From Montifringilla adamsi (taxonomy: Eukaryota; Chordata; Aves; Passeriformes; Passeridae), in NCBI GenBank assembly GCA_017590115.1, contig JAGGNK010003335.1:7317916-7381915 (forward strand): 64,000 nucleotides of DNA, written 5' to 3'. Positions 35,831 through 50,309 of the stretch are shown here, in pieces. The translations under genes and the position numbers were made by a program. The notes under the pieces are model-generated. The model ran no database searches. It was given only the letters and a program-made list of their open reading frames with translations, and had not been told where the DNA came from. Positions within the stretch are counted from its first letter, which is position 1. Each line of letters starts with the position of its first letter.

Positions 35831-38800
35831 GCTTTATGTGAATTCTTACTCACAAGAGCAAGATGTTGCCAGTGACAGGAGCTTGCCAACTGGACTGAAA
35901 TTGTTACATTGGACCAATGGAGCTACATTTGATTTCAACAGTTGAACAAAATAACTTAGTGGTGAGAGGTTTATGGTCAGAAAACATGAATTCAGTCACT
36001 TTACTGGACATCAGCAGCAAGGGAGGATGATAAAAAAAGAAACTGCTGCATGTTCTTCCCTCCCTACTCAGTGTGTCACTACCCAGTGTGGAATCAATGC
36101 ACTCAGGTTTGGGCTGTGTAGCACTTCTGGTGGATGGCTCCAAATAACAGCACTTGGATTTCACTGGGAGATTGGGAGCCCTAGGCAAGGAGAGGATCGT
36201 GTTAAGAAAATGGACAGAATGGCTGTTCCTCATTTATTGATCTTAACTAGATCTACCTCCATAGGCCATATCACACTTATTCTAGATTAGATTTTTATTT
36301 TGAAGTGGTTACTTAGTAATCTATCAAAGAAGATTTTTATTTTCCAATTAAATATTAGCATTGATGTTAATGAATGACGCTACAGTACTTTGAAACACCT
36401 AATTTCTTAATTTTTTCCTTTTTTTACTTCTTTTCCATATAATTACTCTTTGATTTAAGGTGGCTATTGATTTGTTATATACTCGTCCTTGGTGTAAATA
36501 GATAACCCTTAAACATCAGATAAAAGGGCGTGAGTGACACTTCCCATTATACAGCTCCTGCTGTCAGTTACCAGGAAACGTTTCTTGCATTGGAAAGGAT
36601 CCTCCAATGGATTTTCTTTTGTTACAGAAACTCTTTTTTGGTATTTGTTGACAATACTAATGACAATTAGCATGCTTCTCCTTATCAGTAGCCAGTGAGG
36701 AGCAGCTGGCATGTTTGCCTGTTCTGGAGGTGAGGGTGTGAAGTGAATCCTGGCAGGAGGCTGGACCTGGAGGGATGCAGCTCTAGAAAGAGGTAATGGA
36801 AGGGAAATGTCTCATTATTGCTAAGTAAAAACAGATTCTTGCCGCTTTGAAATTCTTTTGGAAAGTCACTGAGGTTGGCAAGGAGAAATCACTGATGACC
36901 TAAGACAGAAGGAACTGGTTCCCTTTCCCATCGGATATTCTTGTCAAAAGTGATCGGTGTTTCCTGGGCATTTCCAGGGGACAATAACTCTCTCAGCAGG
37001 TTCCCCTGTTGCAGTTATGGCTGCTGCTGGAGGTAGGATTTTGTTGTATGTGAGTGGGAAGCTGGGGTGGGAGTTGCTGTCTGAGTCAGTGACTTACTGA
37101 CTGGTTACCTGAGAGACTCAGGGCTGCTGCAATTGGCGCAGAAAGACTTCTCAGTAAAAAAGCAGAAGGGATGTGTAGCTGACTGCTTTCAGTGAGAGCT
37201 CATTGCAAAGTTTGTCACTTTTAGTCTGACATGCTGAGTACTTGCTGACCTTCAGAGGAAATAGCAGAGTTCTTTTTTTTTTTTTTTCTTTTCAGAGATT
37301 CTTACTGAAAAAGTTTTGCTTGGGAGGGATTTTTCATACACATTTTGCTTCTGCTTTGAGGCCTGATCTGATTGTCACATCATGCATGGATGCTGCTGCT
37401 TTAGATGGCTGATTGTGTCATTGGCAAGGCTTTCTACAAGGCTCAGAAGAGATGCCCTTTCATGTCTGTCCTTGTGACTGACCTGCAACAACAAATGGGA
37501 CACATCAGTAAAATTTAACTCCCACTATCCATAGTTGAAGGAATTTTACCTTTGATAACACAGCAAACACTAGAGAAGAATCCAGGCTCATCTGCTAAAC
37601 GTTTTTTAATGCTCAGGAATCTTAACATAATGCTGATTAATACACTATGTATTTTCTAGTTTTGCAGAGCATGTCACAAGTAATTGATCTAGGATCATAT
37701 TTTGCCTTTATTGCCATGCAGCTAGAAATGTATACCAGCCACTTAATTAGAGCCAGCTTTAATGAAGATAATGAAAGGAACAGCAGTAAATGGAGCAGAA
37801 GCAAGATCTAAGTATTCCTTAGTGCAAGTTACAGAATAATAGCTTAAAAATATTCTTTCTGTGTCCTTGATTGTGAGGCAATTCTGTGCAAGGTCAGCAG
37901 GGTCGAGGTTTCTGCCCCCTATAATGGCCTGTTCTAGTCCAGCAGAGTATTGAATCAGACTGGAGATGTGTGGGGCATAAGGCGAGTCTCACTGTATCCC
38001 TTCTCTTGAATGTGTCTCTGGCTGAAGACTGTGAGATGGGAGAATTTATCTAAGATATTTGGTCCTGAGCAACAAACTTTTGTCCAGATAAAAATCTAGC
38101 CATACTCAAGACATACAGTGTTTTTACATTAGAGACACCAAATGAAGAAAATATCAGTTAAAATAAATACATCACCTAGGAATCACTAGAGAGGATCCAA
38201 ACTGCTACCAACAAACTGTTTGTGGCATCATGTATTATGACAGAAAATCAAATGTATCAAAAATGCAAATTCAAAGCATAAGAAGCAACATTTAAAATCA
38301 TTTGCAACAACAGATAGCTGAAGAGAAATAGAACTGTGATTGCTACAGCAACAAGTGTTTTGCAAGATTATGGAGCTCCAAGAGGAGAGCAGTAAAGCTG
38401 TAATCATTTTTTTTAATCAGAGACAGATTGGCAAGACACAACTCTGAGCCCAAGGGCTCCATAAATGAAACTACAAGGACCCACAAAGTTACTTTAATTC
38501 TGAGAGGAGTTTGGGTAAGTGGAAGCATTTTATGCATGCATTCAGAAGTGAGAGGATGAATATTCAGTTTGCACTCAACCCTGAATGCTCTGATGGTGTT
38601 TGGGGCTGTTCAGGCAATGACCCCTGTAATTCAAGGGCTGAAATCTGCAAACCATCATCACCGTTGGCCTGTTTTTCCTTCCTTTCTTGTTTTAGATTTT
38701 ATTTGTTCTTTTTAGGTTGTATTGTGGGGTTTTTTTTCTGTTTTTGTTTCTTAAGGCTCCTGTTTTAAATTGTGAATTTAAATCACACGTTCTAGGTGTA

Positions 38801-41800
38801 TTTTTTCTTGGTAAGTGATGTGCATTATCATTGGGTGCATCTAGGGGAAGACCCAAAATTCATTGGATCTACTAGGCAGCACATTGTGTGCAAGCATTTA
38901 GAAGATTATAGGGGCTCTGGTTCAGAGTTAATACAGTGTAATGTTTGTTTAACAATCTGTCTGCACATAGAAGAGCCCCTCAGAAAATTCTGAAGGACTG
39001 TGAATTCTTTAGAAAGTGAACCTAGGAAATATAGTAAGTTTTTTGGTTTTTTTTGGGTTTTTTTTTTTTTCTGAGCTGTGTTTTTCACTGCAACAATGAC
39101 AATTTTCAAAATCTTACAAGAAGACACCCCCCTGTTACCTTTTGACTTTCATGTAAAATTCTGTTTCATCACAGTGTACTGTTATTTGCAAACTGACTGA
39201 TTATTCCTTTATCAAAGCAGCTGAAGTAAGTGTGGTCAGAGAGAAGAAGAAACAGATCTGTTGTGGCCCAGATGTAACCTGAGTCAGGTTCATCCCAAAG
39301 TGTTCCCTGCTCGTGCAAAGACTGGAGTTTCTAAATGCATGGCACTGGATGACAATCTCTGTTTCATTAGAAAAAAATTTAAAATTCAAACAGCAACATA
39401 GGCAAGATCTGGAAGGCTTATATCTGCATTTCAGTGTCTGGTTCAAGGGTTGCTTTTATAGCTGTCAAATTTTTCAGTGCTTATAGATGAAGTCCGTTAA
39501 GTATTCAAATGTGACCTTCTGGGGGTCTCACTTCATGGCAGCTGCTGCCAGAATCTGAGCACCAGTGCCTGGCAGATTTCACCTAGATTTCATTTTGCTT
39601 TCTACTTTCAGAATTTTGGAAAATAGTTGAAAATTTAAGTAAGATGTACTCTAAATGTTCTAAAGCTAAAAGGCAAACAACCCCCTTCCAGATAATATCT
39701 ATACATCATTTCGAAGTCCCTTAGGTGACAGTTTGATCTCCAGATTTCTGTGACTTTGTGGTTTATGAAATTTAAATTCATATAATTGAAAATAACAAGG
39801 TTAAACCACAGAAGTCTGTGGAAGATATCAGTTGACTGTGTTGTTTATTTGGTCAAGCACTGACATTTGAGGATTAGCATTTTTTTTTCAAGAGGGATCT
39901 TTTTAATAAAGCCACTACATGAAATTAAAAAATTGGCACCAGATTTTCCTTTACACTGGCACTGAGCTTCAGGTGTTGTCCCTGCCCTTAAAAAGAGTCA
40001 TTGAAAGACCAGGCACTTTGATCCCATTCTTGGAGAGGACCGCAAAGCTTCCTCACTGTTCTTGAGGTGTCTTGACATGTCCACAGAGCTGAAAATGTAC
40101 TCAACACCCTTAATAAGGTTGGAATACTGGAAGACATTGCTCTTACACCTCGTGCTTTCTCTGAAGTCACAAAGGGTGTTTCTACTTTGGGAATCTGAAG
40201 CAGAGAGATGATATAACTTTTGGGTTTGACATTTTACTGGGTGAAGGGCACAGCCACAAATAGAATTCAGGTCTTTGCAGTGTGATCCTGCTCTCTACTT
40301 GAGCCTACTGTTATACAGGCTTTGCTGACCCAGCTGCAAGCAAATTTGGGGACAGCCAAATTTTACTTTACTTGTAATGTTCTTCATGCAACTGCAATTA
40401 ATGCATTTTTCTTTCAGTTAATGAAAGCCTCTGCACTTGCATCCTACTGTTAAGTGACAATTCTGTCAAGCAATGGAATATTTGCAGTGATACCTGTGGG
40501 AAATGTTGCATTTATTGAGTGTTTATTACAAATTCCTTACTATAATGGAAAATTAGGAAGCATGGGGAACATGCTGAATAGGTATAAAAGAAGGAATCAG
40601 ACAAGTTTCCTTACTGTAGGTGAGGAAACACTGACCAGCTCCTGAGAATTGCCACTGAACACTTGGAAGGCAGTTCCAGTGTGTGGGGGAGACTGAGTGT
40701 CCAACTGATCAAAGCTGATATGACCCTGCTACCTTAGCAAGATACTGATTGTAATATAGAAACTTGGCCCTGGATTCTGCAGTTTCATGACTTGTGAGCA
40801 AAACAAAGGTGGGATCAAAAACGCCAATGTGCTCAATGGCTTTCATTTCCAGGGCAGGCTGTTGAATAAAAAGGTTAAGACAGTTTTATAAATGGCAATA
40901 TCACTGGCTTGGTTCTTATTGTATAGGCCACGCATTAATCTCACACCCTGGGGAGCATTAGTGCAGCAATCCCAACACGGTTCTTTTGTAACCGTTCTGT
41001 CTTTTCCAGTGATTAATGAATTTAGCATTAATCTATTATTACCACTGGGAATTGAGTGGAATCAGGCATATACAAGTTATTAGTTTCCAAAACATTTCTG
41101 AACTAGGGATTATTTGTCTTTTGAGTGGTCATTTTATTCTTTCATTGTTTATTTTAAATATGTTGCATATGATTTATTGTGATTTATGGAACTGACAAAG
41201 ACTGGGTTGTTTGGAATACAATGAGTAAGTTTGTCTATCCATTGAATAGTAGCTTTTGTTGGAAATAAACTATTATGTTTCAGGTTGCTTCTTAAGTGTA
41301 ATTTTCCTTCTTTCCTCTTATGGCATTTACTTAATGATTTACAGATTTATTTTTGTAGTAATTTTTAAAAAATCTTGTATGTAAGCAACTCAGGTTCTAA
41401 TTCTCTCTTTTTCTATTGCTCACAATTCTATTCAACCCAGTGTACAGGAGGATTTAAAATACTCAGCCTAACTCCCTCTCATTGTTTTTAAGTGTAACTT
41501 CACTGAAATAATGAGAGAGATTAATAAAATGACAAAGCATAATACTAAAATGCTGTTCTGTTGAATTAGACTTGGCTATTAGCCAAAAAATCTGCTGATA
41601 AAACTCCAATAATCCTGCATTTGCAGAATGAAGTAAACTAGGTATTTTTCAGGGGCTCAAAAGACTCTGAGACTGTGTTTTCCTGAAATTATAATATGCT
41701 TTATTGTTGTTGCGTGTTGCATATTTCTGAATTTTCTGGACAGGGTTTTTTCATTATTAATATGGGTTCTCTTTTAGCATAGAAAAAGAACTTCATGAAA

Positions 41801-42719
41801 CTTCATGTGAATGTCACCTGGCAAGTAGCAGCACTCCGGCAATAATATGAAAGCCTTTGAATACACAGAAAAAGCTGATGTTCACTGGCATGAAAAGAAC
41901 ATCCATAACAGTTTAGCCTATATCTCTTAGTCCTAATGAATTGTTACAGAAGTTACTGAAAGGTAACTGCATGTTTTTCCAGCAGTGGCTTAAAGGAAAA
42001 TATTGATCAGCATGGATGATGTAATGTAGTATATTAAGACTTTTGGCCCGTTCTAAGCTTTAGGCTGGTTTGCTTATACCATGGTTTTAGCAGCGTTCAG
42101 GCAAATAACAAAAATTAAGATCAATAAAAGCATTAGAAATAAATGTTATTCTCTTGGGTGAAGTAATCCATTGTGCTGCACCTGAGCAAAGCCCAGGTTT
42201 GCAATAAAGTTAATTTATAAGCATGCTGGGCTGATTGATAGAGGAGTTGTCTCAGGTATCCTGTCTTTTATATTAGAAAATCAATTCTATGGATGGGCTT
42301 GCATAGAAAAGGAACTTGTGATATGGGAATTCCCAATAGTGCTGTAGAAACACAGTGATGTCTTCTGAACAGACAGTGCCATTGCACTGTGTATTTCAGA
42401 AGATATTTGGTATATATGCAGTTCAGCAATAACACTTTTGCATCTAAGAAGCCAGAAGGATACAGTTTTTTGGAACTGGGGCAAACATCTTAAAGAAGTG
42501 GCAGCTCCTGACTCCTGTAGGGAGCAGTTGCTGAGGTGGTTGAGCCCAGATGTCCAGGCAATTGCCTGCAAGGCACACTCTTGGAAGTAATGGGCCATGA
42601 GGACAGTCCCAGAAATTTGTTTCACATCACAGACTCATCTGACAAATGTCTGTGCCTATTTCTGTATATATTGGGCATTAATAATTCACATATGTGAAGA
42701 GCTGTGTATCTGTGCTTTG

Positions 42720-42770
42720 CTTGGGAGGTTGGAACCTTCCCACCTGAATGATGTGGTGATTCTATGATCC
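42720..42770 (+). mobile_element. Possible decayed CR1 3' end
   Basis: GAGGTTGGAACCTTCCCACC, then TGAATGATGTGGTGATTCTATGATCC in pieces, resembles the extreme 3' end of CR1 (a CCTTCCAACCT-like block followed by ATTCTATGAT). Only about 50 bp is recognisable. Confidence 0.4.
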
Positions 42771-45700
42771 ATGTCCTGCTACAGAAGTGTTCAACCAAAA
42801 GGATATGGGGTGGTTTTGTTTTTTGGTTTTTTTTTTTTTCTCTTTGTACTGTGTTTTACACCTGCCAAATTGAGATCAGATAGTGTTGAGAATTTTAGTG
42901 GTTTATGTACTGGCAATTTATGACCAAGGAAAACTTAGGTTTTCTCTTACAGAAGGTGGCTCTGGGAAAGCCAGACACTTAGAGGACCCTCAGACAGAAT
43001 TTCTTCATTGTTTCTGGTGAGATGGGGGAGGGGAGAGACAAGAGGCAGGGGGCTGCATGAACTATTGATGATTCCTTATAGCTGAAATTTGTTGTTGTTG
43101 CTGAGTGGTTGCATGAGCAGTTGAGATGCCTGTGACTCCTGCTGAGCTGTGCTCTGTGGGAGTTGAGACATGGTGTTCTTTTTCAGTGGATGTGGCTGTC
43201 AATTTCTAAGCTTGATGCTTATGTAAAGTATGGCTTTTAAATATTAGGGTGGGGTTTTTTTGTTTTTTTTTCTCTTTGTATGATTGCAGTGCAGTTCTTC
43301 CAGGCTGATGGTTTGTCATCTTTATGTAACCATTTCAAGCTGGTTGAGGTTTTTCTTTGTAGTTATTTCTTTGAGGGGAGATTCAGGAGTATTGTCAGGA
43401 GATTGTCTGCCAGTGGTCAGCTCTGGTATCACTCATGTCCAGTGTTTCCTGTGTTGGGATGCTGAAGGGCTGAATCAGGCTGTCAGGGCAGGCAGGTGGG
43501 GGGCTCTGCTCTAATACCCTGATCAAAGGTCCTGTGCTTTTGCTGAGTTTAGCCATCAAACAGCAGCATTCTCATGGCAGAGAGCTTGCATGGGCTGTTT
43601 GGGTGACTGATGGGATTGAAGGGGAGAGGAAGGCAAAACGATGCTTTCCAGCACGGTTCATTGGGCAGAGGCAATGGTGTGAACCCTGACAGACAAGAGA
43701 TCAGCTCTCTGTGAGCAGTCTGCCTCAGAGGCACTGACTTTCCTAAAAGACTATAAATTAAAATTGTTCTATTTCTTTGGTGGGTAGCAGAGAAACCTAA
43801 GATTAGATGAACTACGTTGTGTTATTCTGAAATAATGTTCTATAATGTTTTGTTCTATTTAGTGGGAAATGCACCTGTATAGGAAGATAACAGTAATTTC
43901 AAACCCAGATCACAAGCTCCTTGAAGGAGTGCAGGTTCTGTTGTATGCGGTTGAAGTAAAATAAATGGCCCCATTGAGGATATTTCTCTCAAATCCATGA
44001 ATTAGGAGTCTGAGAATTGCTAAATGTTTTTGCAAAGGGGGAGAATGCAACAGCTGTAACATTTCAGATAGGCAGGACACAGACCAGGAAGGGGCAGAGG
44101 AATAAGTTGCCATGTTACCACGTGTGTGGACAGAGACATGAAAGCCTCATCTGCCTTCAGATTTGAATCAGGGCAGGAATGGAACCTGCTCTGCCTTCAC
44201 TCAGCAGTAGTGTTCTATATTGTTTCTCTATCACTGTTTCAGTATATCTGATGGGGTAAAATACCTAAAAAATAAAATAAATTCATTGAAATGAGGAAAT
44301 ACTTGAATTCATTGAAATTCTGGACTTTCAGTTGTTCTGTCTCTCAGATTGCAGTGCACTGCTTTTTGTTCAGAATACCTTATTGTAGCATTTAAAAGAA
44401 CAAATAAATGTAAGTAGCTTATTGTAATATTAGTCATATCATTGGATGACTTGGTTTGATTTATATAGTGCAAGCTAAAAGGTTGTTGTCATGTGCCCCT
44501 AGATACATTTCTAGTCATGCTGTTTGATGTACAACACAGCTGCTACTGTGTTACTGAGTTTTCCATAAAAGTAAAATCAGTTTCTGCCATGTACAGCCTG
44601 ATTAATCAGCCTGTACACAAAACTGAAACCAGGCTGTAACAAAAATATGCCATCCTAACCCATGATTGGACTGAAGAATATTTTTTTCTAATTTTTCTCT
44701 AAGGACTGGAGTAGCAATTGCAGGTTTGAAGTGTGACTTGTGCTGTGTTAAAGCCATCCATCTGTATAGATGCAAGTTTTATTCCACTCTCTTGGCTGTT
44801 TTGGACCTGTTGTGGGGGTGATTTCCCAAAGAAGGCAAACATGCAGGTATTTCAGTCATGACACTGAGCAGCTCACAGAGGAGGTGTGGCTCCATCAAGA
44901 AGGTGCAAGGCAGGGATTTAGAAAACTTGTTTTCAATTTACATCCCCTTATGTTTCCTGTATGACCAAGGCACTAAATTACAGTATATCCCAGCTTCCTG
45001 GGCAAACACCCTTGGAGTGGGCACTTGCCTGTAAGGGTGTACAGACCATACAGTGGCATTTGTGTGGTTTGCAATGTCACCATGTTATGGCCCCATAAAT
45101 ACCTTAGATAAACCTAGGAGGTTCTTAGTACTTAGAGAGCTAAGAAATGGTTTCCTCAGGCTGTGATTGACTCTAATTCTCTGAAGAATTCAGTTTTTCC
45201 ATAAGCTAAAATATCACATATTAAAAGTGCTAGGACTTTTCCCTGACCTTTCCTTTCTATACTTGCTTCTCATTATTCCAGTGTTCCCTGTTTATCATTC
45301 CACAGTTAGCTGAAACAATTGTGGTTCCAGCAGGAACACCTGCAGTGATTAACTGAAGAGCCATATGTTGGCTCAGCAGGGCAAAGTCACCTATAAACTA
45401 TTTAATTTTTTTTTTTTTCTTGGATGGGGAGGACAGACTTTACTTTCAGGAAGCAACTTACATGGGAGGGTGGTGAAAATCCCTCTCCAAGGGAACTGGC
45501 ATCAGTGTCCATACTGCTAGGCACGCAGTACAATCATGTTTCAGTCTTGGTTTTTCATTACAGAATTCTGCCAGCCTGGTGATCTTTCAGGCTTTAATAG
45601 AGCAAAAGATACACTTTAAATGCAATTCATCTGATCTAACCTGAGCAGGCTGCACTATAGTTGTACTTCAGCCAAGTGGTTACACTTGTTTTGCAGCCAC

Positions 45701-45827
45701 TGGAGTGAAACGGACAATTAATTTCGGATGTGGTTCATCTGACCTAATTTGGATAGCTGTGTTAGCACAAGATGAATGGAGTCTGCTTCAGCTTACTGGC
45801 TAAAGGAAACCTAGACACTAGTTCAGA

Positions 45828-45853
45828 GGGATCCTGCCTTTCAGGTCAATATT
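45828..45853 (+). repeat. 26-bp direct repeat, copy A
   Basis: GGGATCCTGCC, then TTTCAGGTCAATATT, recurs at 47924-47949 with a single substitution (T to A after TGCC). The flanks do not match beyond this. It could be two remnants of the same old repeat family. Confidence 0.85.
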
Positions 45854-45987
45854 CAGGAATATCCTGATACAGAATCTTTCTATACTTTGAGCTCAATCAA
45901 CACATACTCCTGAACAGAACAAGAGTTTTCTTATGAAAATGGCACTAAATCTTAGCAAGTCAGTATCTTAGGGCTGCAGAGTTTTTA

Positions 45988-46030
45988 ACTTTCCTGTAGA
46001 TATTATAGAACATAATATCTACAGGAAAGT
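45988..46030. repeat. Perfect 19-bp inverted repeat with 5-nt loop
   Basis: The left arm 45988-46006 (ACTTTCCTGTAGATATTAT) is the exact reverse complement of the right arm 46012-46030, separated by AGAAC. The symmetry stops at both edges. It is the same class of object as the hairpin at 20053-20105. Confidence 0.96.
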
Positions 46031-47923
46031 GCAGCTGGGGTACTCAAGGCAGTCAGCAGCATGGAAGAGACTGGTGCCAGCTTATAATTCTAATAAATCT
46101 TGTATTTAATATGCTGTAGTGATCTTCTCTCAGAAACATAAATAATTTACTTATTTTGCAAAAGGGGACAAAGAAATGTACAACTCCAGTGGGAAAAGTA
46201 AAAGAATGTGGCCTTCTCTTTACAGTAATAGGATATTCTTAACAAGTAGGGCACAGAAGGAAATATACTGGGAAGGGAACAGAAATAAAACATTCTCTCC
46301 TCTGTTATGCCCTGGTGATCCATGGGTTTTCTGATACAGATATACACAGGAACTTGGCATGTAAAAATGGACTTAATTTTCCACTCTAGAGCACAGAGGG
46401 AAATGCCATTCTGTCAGGTGTGGGGTTCACCTGTTGATGAGCTGCTGTGAGTACTGCCAGCTGATAACTTATCTGCAGCTCAGAGAGGCTGCATTCACTC
46501 TTTCCATGGCATGACTGAGGCAGAGGAGCAAGAATCTGAGAGTGCCCAAGAACTGCAGAGCTAGAGACCCTGCACGTGTGGAGAAGGCAGTGGTAATGTG
46601 GACTTCTGAAGTGAGCCTCAAAGTCCAGAGCTGAGATGGCAGGGCAAGGGGACAGTGCTGCTCCCAGGAGAACATGGATGGGGAGGGCAGGATTCAGCCT
46701 TACCCTTGAGGAGGAAGATTATCCAGTTGAGATCTGAATATGAAACTTCAGGACTGCACCTTTTTTACTGTCAGTTCTCCCCTGTTTTGCTGCTTTGAAG
46801 GTGTTGTCCATGGTCAAGCTACTTCTGGGACACATCAGGTAACAGCTTTGTTCAGATAACACTGCATTTCATTCTAAAAGCAAAGTAGCTCTAAAATTAA
46901 AGACTGTACCTGCTGGCTTTTCCTCATTTATATGGTAATGCCATTTGGAGGAAAAAAGAATCTTTGGTATTTTCATGGATTTTTGCAGAATTAAAAGAAA
47001 GATTAGAAATGAGAAGCTGGGTTAGAAAAATATACTTTAGAAAGAAAAGGATGGTGAAAAGTAGAATTTATTAATGTTATAATCTTTCTGTTCACATGCT
47101 TTGTAAACGTGAAGTTTTATGGTTATGTTCCATATTTCTGCACCATCTGGAGAGTAAGACTTTCAGAGCAAAAGTTTTTTTTCTTATTTTCATCAGTGCA
47201 TCAGAAGTTTGCTTTAAATGCTTCAGGAAGAGCAGTTTTCTGACATAATGAACTTGAAAGTAGGTGTTGACAGAGTCCCCCATTTGTCTAATAAGTACAG
47301 TTCCATAATACACTATATGCATTTGCTGCTGAGAATTTCAGAAATTTGGGTTTCTAATGTGCAGGATGGTATTTAAAAAGTTGCTAACCTCTACTTAGGA
47401 CATTACATGCTCTTTAACAAATTATTTCGCTATTTCAAATTCCACCTGAAAAAACTAACACATTTTATCTTAAAATATTTTTAACGAGAATCCTTGTTCT
47501 AGTGTATTCCGCTCCAAGTTTTCCTGAATGTGGGGTTATATGTTTGTATTAAGAAAAAAAAAATATTAATTGCAAAAATAATTTGGTAGTGTTATATTGT
47601 AAATTGGATGAACAATTAATCAGAAATAGCCATTCAGAAGTTGTTCTTCTGGAGAGGGCCAGCAAAGCATTAGCACAGAGCAGTGTACTGGTATAAAAAT
47701 GCTCAGTTGAACACGTTCCACCACACAACCAAGGACACTTAGAGATTCCAAAGTGGAATCTAACCAAATCAGTGGGTATACAGGTCAGCTGGTTTGTCTT
47801 TGAGGCTTGCTCAATTCCTCAGAATTAGCATAACAATCTAAAAGTATTTTTAGAAGTAAGTTAGTTGCAGCTTGAGTGCCTGAAGACTCACTATGTGTGT
47901 AACAGCACCAGATGTTTGCAGAA

Positions 47924-47949
47924 GGGATCCTGCCATTCAGGTCAATATT
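47924..47949 (+). repeat. 26-bp direct repeat, copy B
   Basis: Matches 45828-45853 at 25 of 26 positions. The copies lie about 2.1 kb apart. Confidence 0.85.
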
Positions 47950-49407
47950 TTCTTTTTAATGTCCTAGTCCTGGAGTTACTTAGTTACATTTCACTGTCAT
48001 CTTTTATGTATTTCAAGACTGTGTAGAAAAAGTTAGGAAGCCACAAGTTGGAAGCTGCTAGGCTCACGCGTTTATTTTTCTTAATGCAAGAATCTGTAAT
48101 TTTCTTTTTTTTTTTTTTTTGTGATTCTTCGTGAATCACTTTTTTATTTGGTAGTAACTTCTCTCTTATTCTCTGAATGTTTGGAGTTATTAATGCTCAA
48201 AGTACTCTCTGCTGGCACATAAAATATTTTTCATGAGACGGTGGGACTGCCTTATCTGTTACGTTGCATGTAGCATCAGGAAGCCAAGGAATTAAAAATT
48301 TGGAAGCCTTTTGCAAAAGTCTTGGTGGATGCTCCTTGTACTGACAATCAGAGCATGTTTGAGGCCAGACTGCTTTGAAAAAGTTTGTTGTACTCTCCTT
48401 AATATCAAAGGCAAAGGGAGCCAGGTGGGGACCAATGCCACATTGCAGTTAAAAATTTAAACCCACAGCCCAGAAACTGAGAGGGAGAGTTGGAAATCAC
48501 ATAATCTGAAAAAAAGTTTCAGTAGGACCATTAACAGACTGAGGCTGCTGTAGCAGGTGGGAAGGGAATTCCCTGGAGACAAAGGACATTTTTTGTATCT
48601 CTAGGAGTTCTGTCCTTATCTCACAATGAATATTTCCAAACTCTGTTATTCCAACAGGAAAACCTCATTCTAAATGGACAGAATGACTTGGAGGAAAATT
48701 TGAGGAGGAGGCTTCCCTACTTAGGGAACCATCTGGTTCACAGTTGGAAGCTTCCTGCTCTACTCGCTTTTGTCTTTAGCTGCAGTGACTGCTCTAAATG
48801 TGTCCCAACACTGTACATCTGACAGCTACTGTAAACCAGACAGAATATAGATGTGTGAAACTGCTCTCGGAATATTGACTTTTTGATCAAAATATTTATT
48901 TTTAAAGTACTATTTAAGAGTATATTAGATGGCATTAATTTAATGATTCTGCATTTTGGATTATTTTTTAATTGCATTGTACCACCCTGAAGTATTCCTG
49001 TGGATAATTTTCTCCTCTCTACATTCAAGAGAATTGCTTCAACACTCTTGAAGTCACAAAAGTAGCATACTTACCCCTGTGAGCAGTCTTACTAAAGCTG
49101 CCAGGTGATTACTTACTGCTGAATATAATGGATAAAAAAACCGCAGAAAGTACTTGTAAAAAACATTCCAATTGCTTCTGTGCAGCTCTTCAACATCTTA
49201 AATAGCCTTTGAATGTCTCCAAAAGCTGTGTGTGATTTCCTATTTTCTTGCCTTCTGCAATTGTATAAATTTAAAATTTTTTACAAGTGCTGTGTGTAAT
49301 GACAAGTGAATTATAACCAGTGAGTGAGGGGAGTCCACCACAACCTAACCTTTTTTTCCAGCATAACAGATGCAAACCTTTGTTTGTGTGGTCCACAAAT
49401 AGAGCTT

Positions 49408-49437
49408 CTCTCTCTCATGCTCTCTCACTCTCTCTGT
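49408..49437. repeat. (CT)n-like microsatellite
   Basis: CTCTCTCTC, ATG, CTCTCTCACTCTCTC, an interrupted CT repeat. Confidence 0.8.
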
Positions 49438-50309
49438 TGGATTGTGGCCAAGAGAATCAATAGTTTAAAATATTTTCCTTAAAAGCAATGTGGAGATCAA
49501 AAAGCAGCTTTATAACAGGTCAGACGCGTTGAGAGTTCTGTGCTTGGTGCTCAGTCACTCCAGAGAGCTGTGGTGGTATCCTAGAGCAGGTACAGCAGGA
49601 CAAGAATGATGTCTGCAGAGGGACAGCTTCAGCACAAGCTTTAGAAACCCTACAGTTCTTAGGATATTACAGCTGGAATCAAAGTCTTCCAAGGCAGAAA
49701 TCCCAAACTGAACAGAATGAGTAAGTTAGTTGTAATCACCAGATGTGGATATCGTGAAAATGAGAAGGGAGTGAAGTGTTTGCTGGCAGCTGATAGCCCT
49801 GGTTTGAGGACTTTAGAAGAATTCTGTCTTGTGGTCTATTTTTGTTGCACCATCTGAACAGCTGTAAGTGATGGATTTCTGGTTTGAGTAACAAAATTAT
49901 CAATCCCTGTTCACAATTAGGGGTTTAGACATCAGGTACCCTCTAGATTTGTTCAAGTATTGTTCACAAGAGTCAGCTGAACCCGTAACTGACTCCACTT
50001 CCTTCATGAGCAGTTACTGCCCTTACGTCTTCCATAATGACTTCTCTGTGGATCACTTGCTGCAGTTGCACTAGACTTTAATAAATTCAATCTAAAAAAA
50101 GCAGAATCATTGTAAATACTTCTCAGGGTCAGTTAAGTGAGTAAAAGTGAATTTCCTAGTTCAGTTTCTGTATTTGAAGAGGGGAAATTGGTTTTAGTGA
50201 ACCCAAACTTGATAGGGGGCATTATTTTATTTTTTAGAAAGTCTATATACACCATAAATTAAAAACCCCTTATACTGACAGAACAGTATTTAATTTTTTT
50301 TTTCCTGTC

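Larger units (their letters stand above)
27955..45987. other. Intronic DNA, mostly featureless
   Basis: About 18 kb of AT-rich sequence. Seen in it are a pyrimidine-rich tract (about 31010-31190), a short TTC repeat (35814-35830), T runs (for example 37273-37287), T/G-rich patches (38715-38752, 39041-39071, 42811-42841, 43252-43273) and two weak CR1-tail-like motifs. No coding exon was recognised. Confidence 0.5.
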
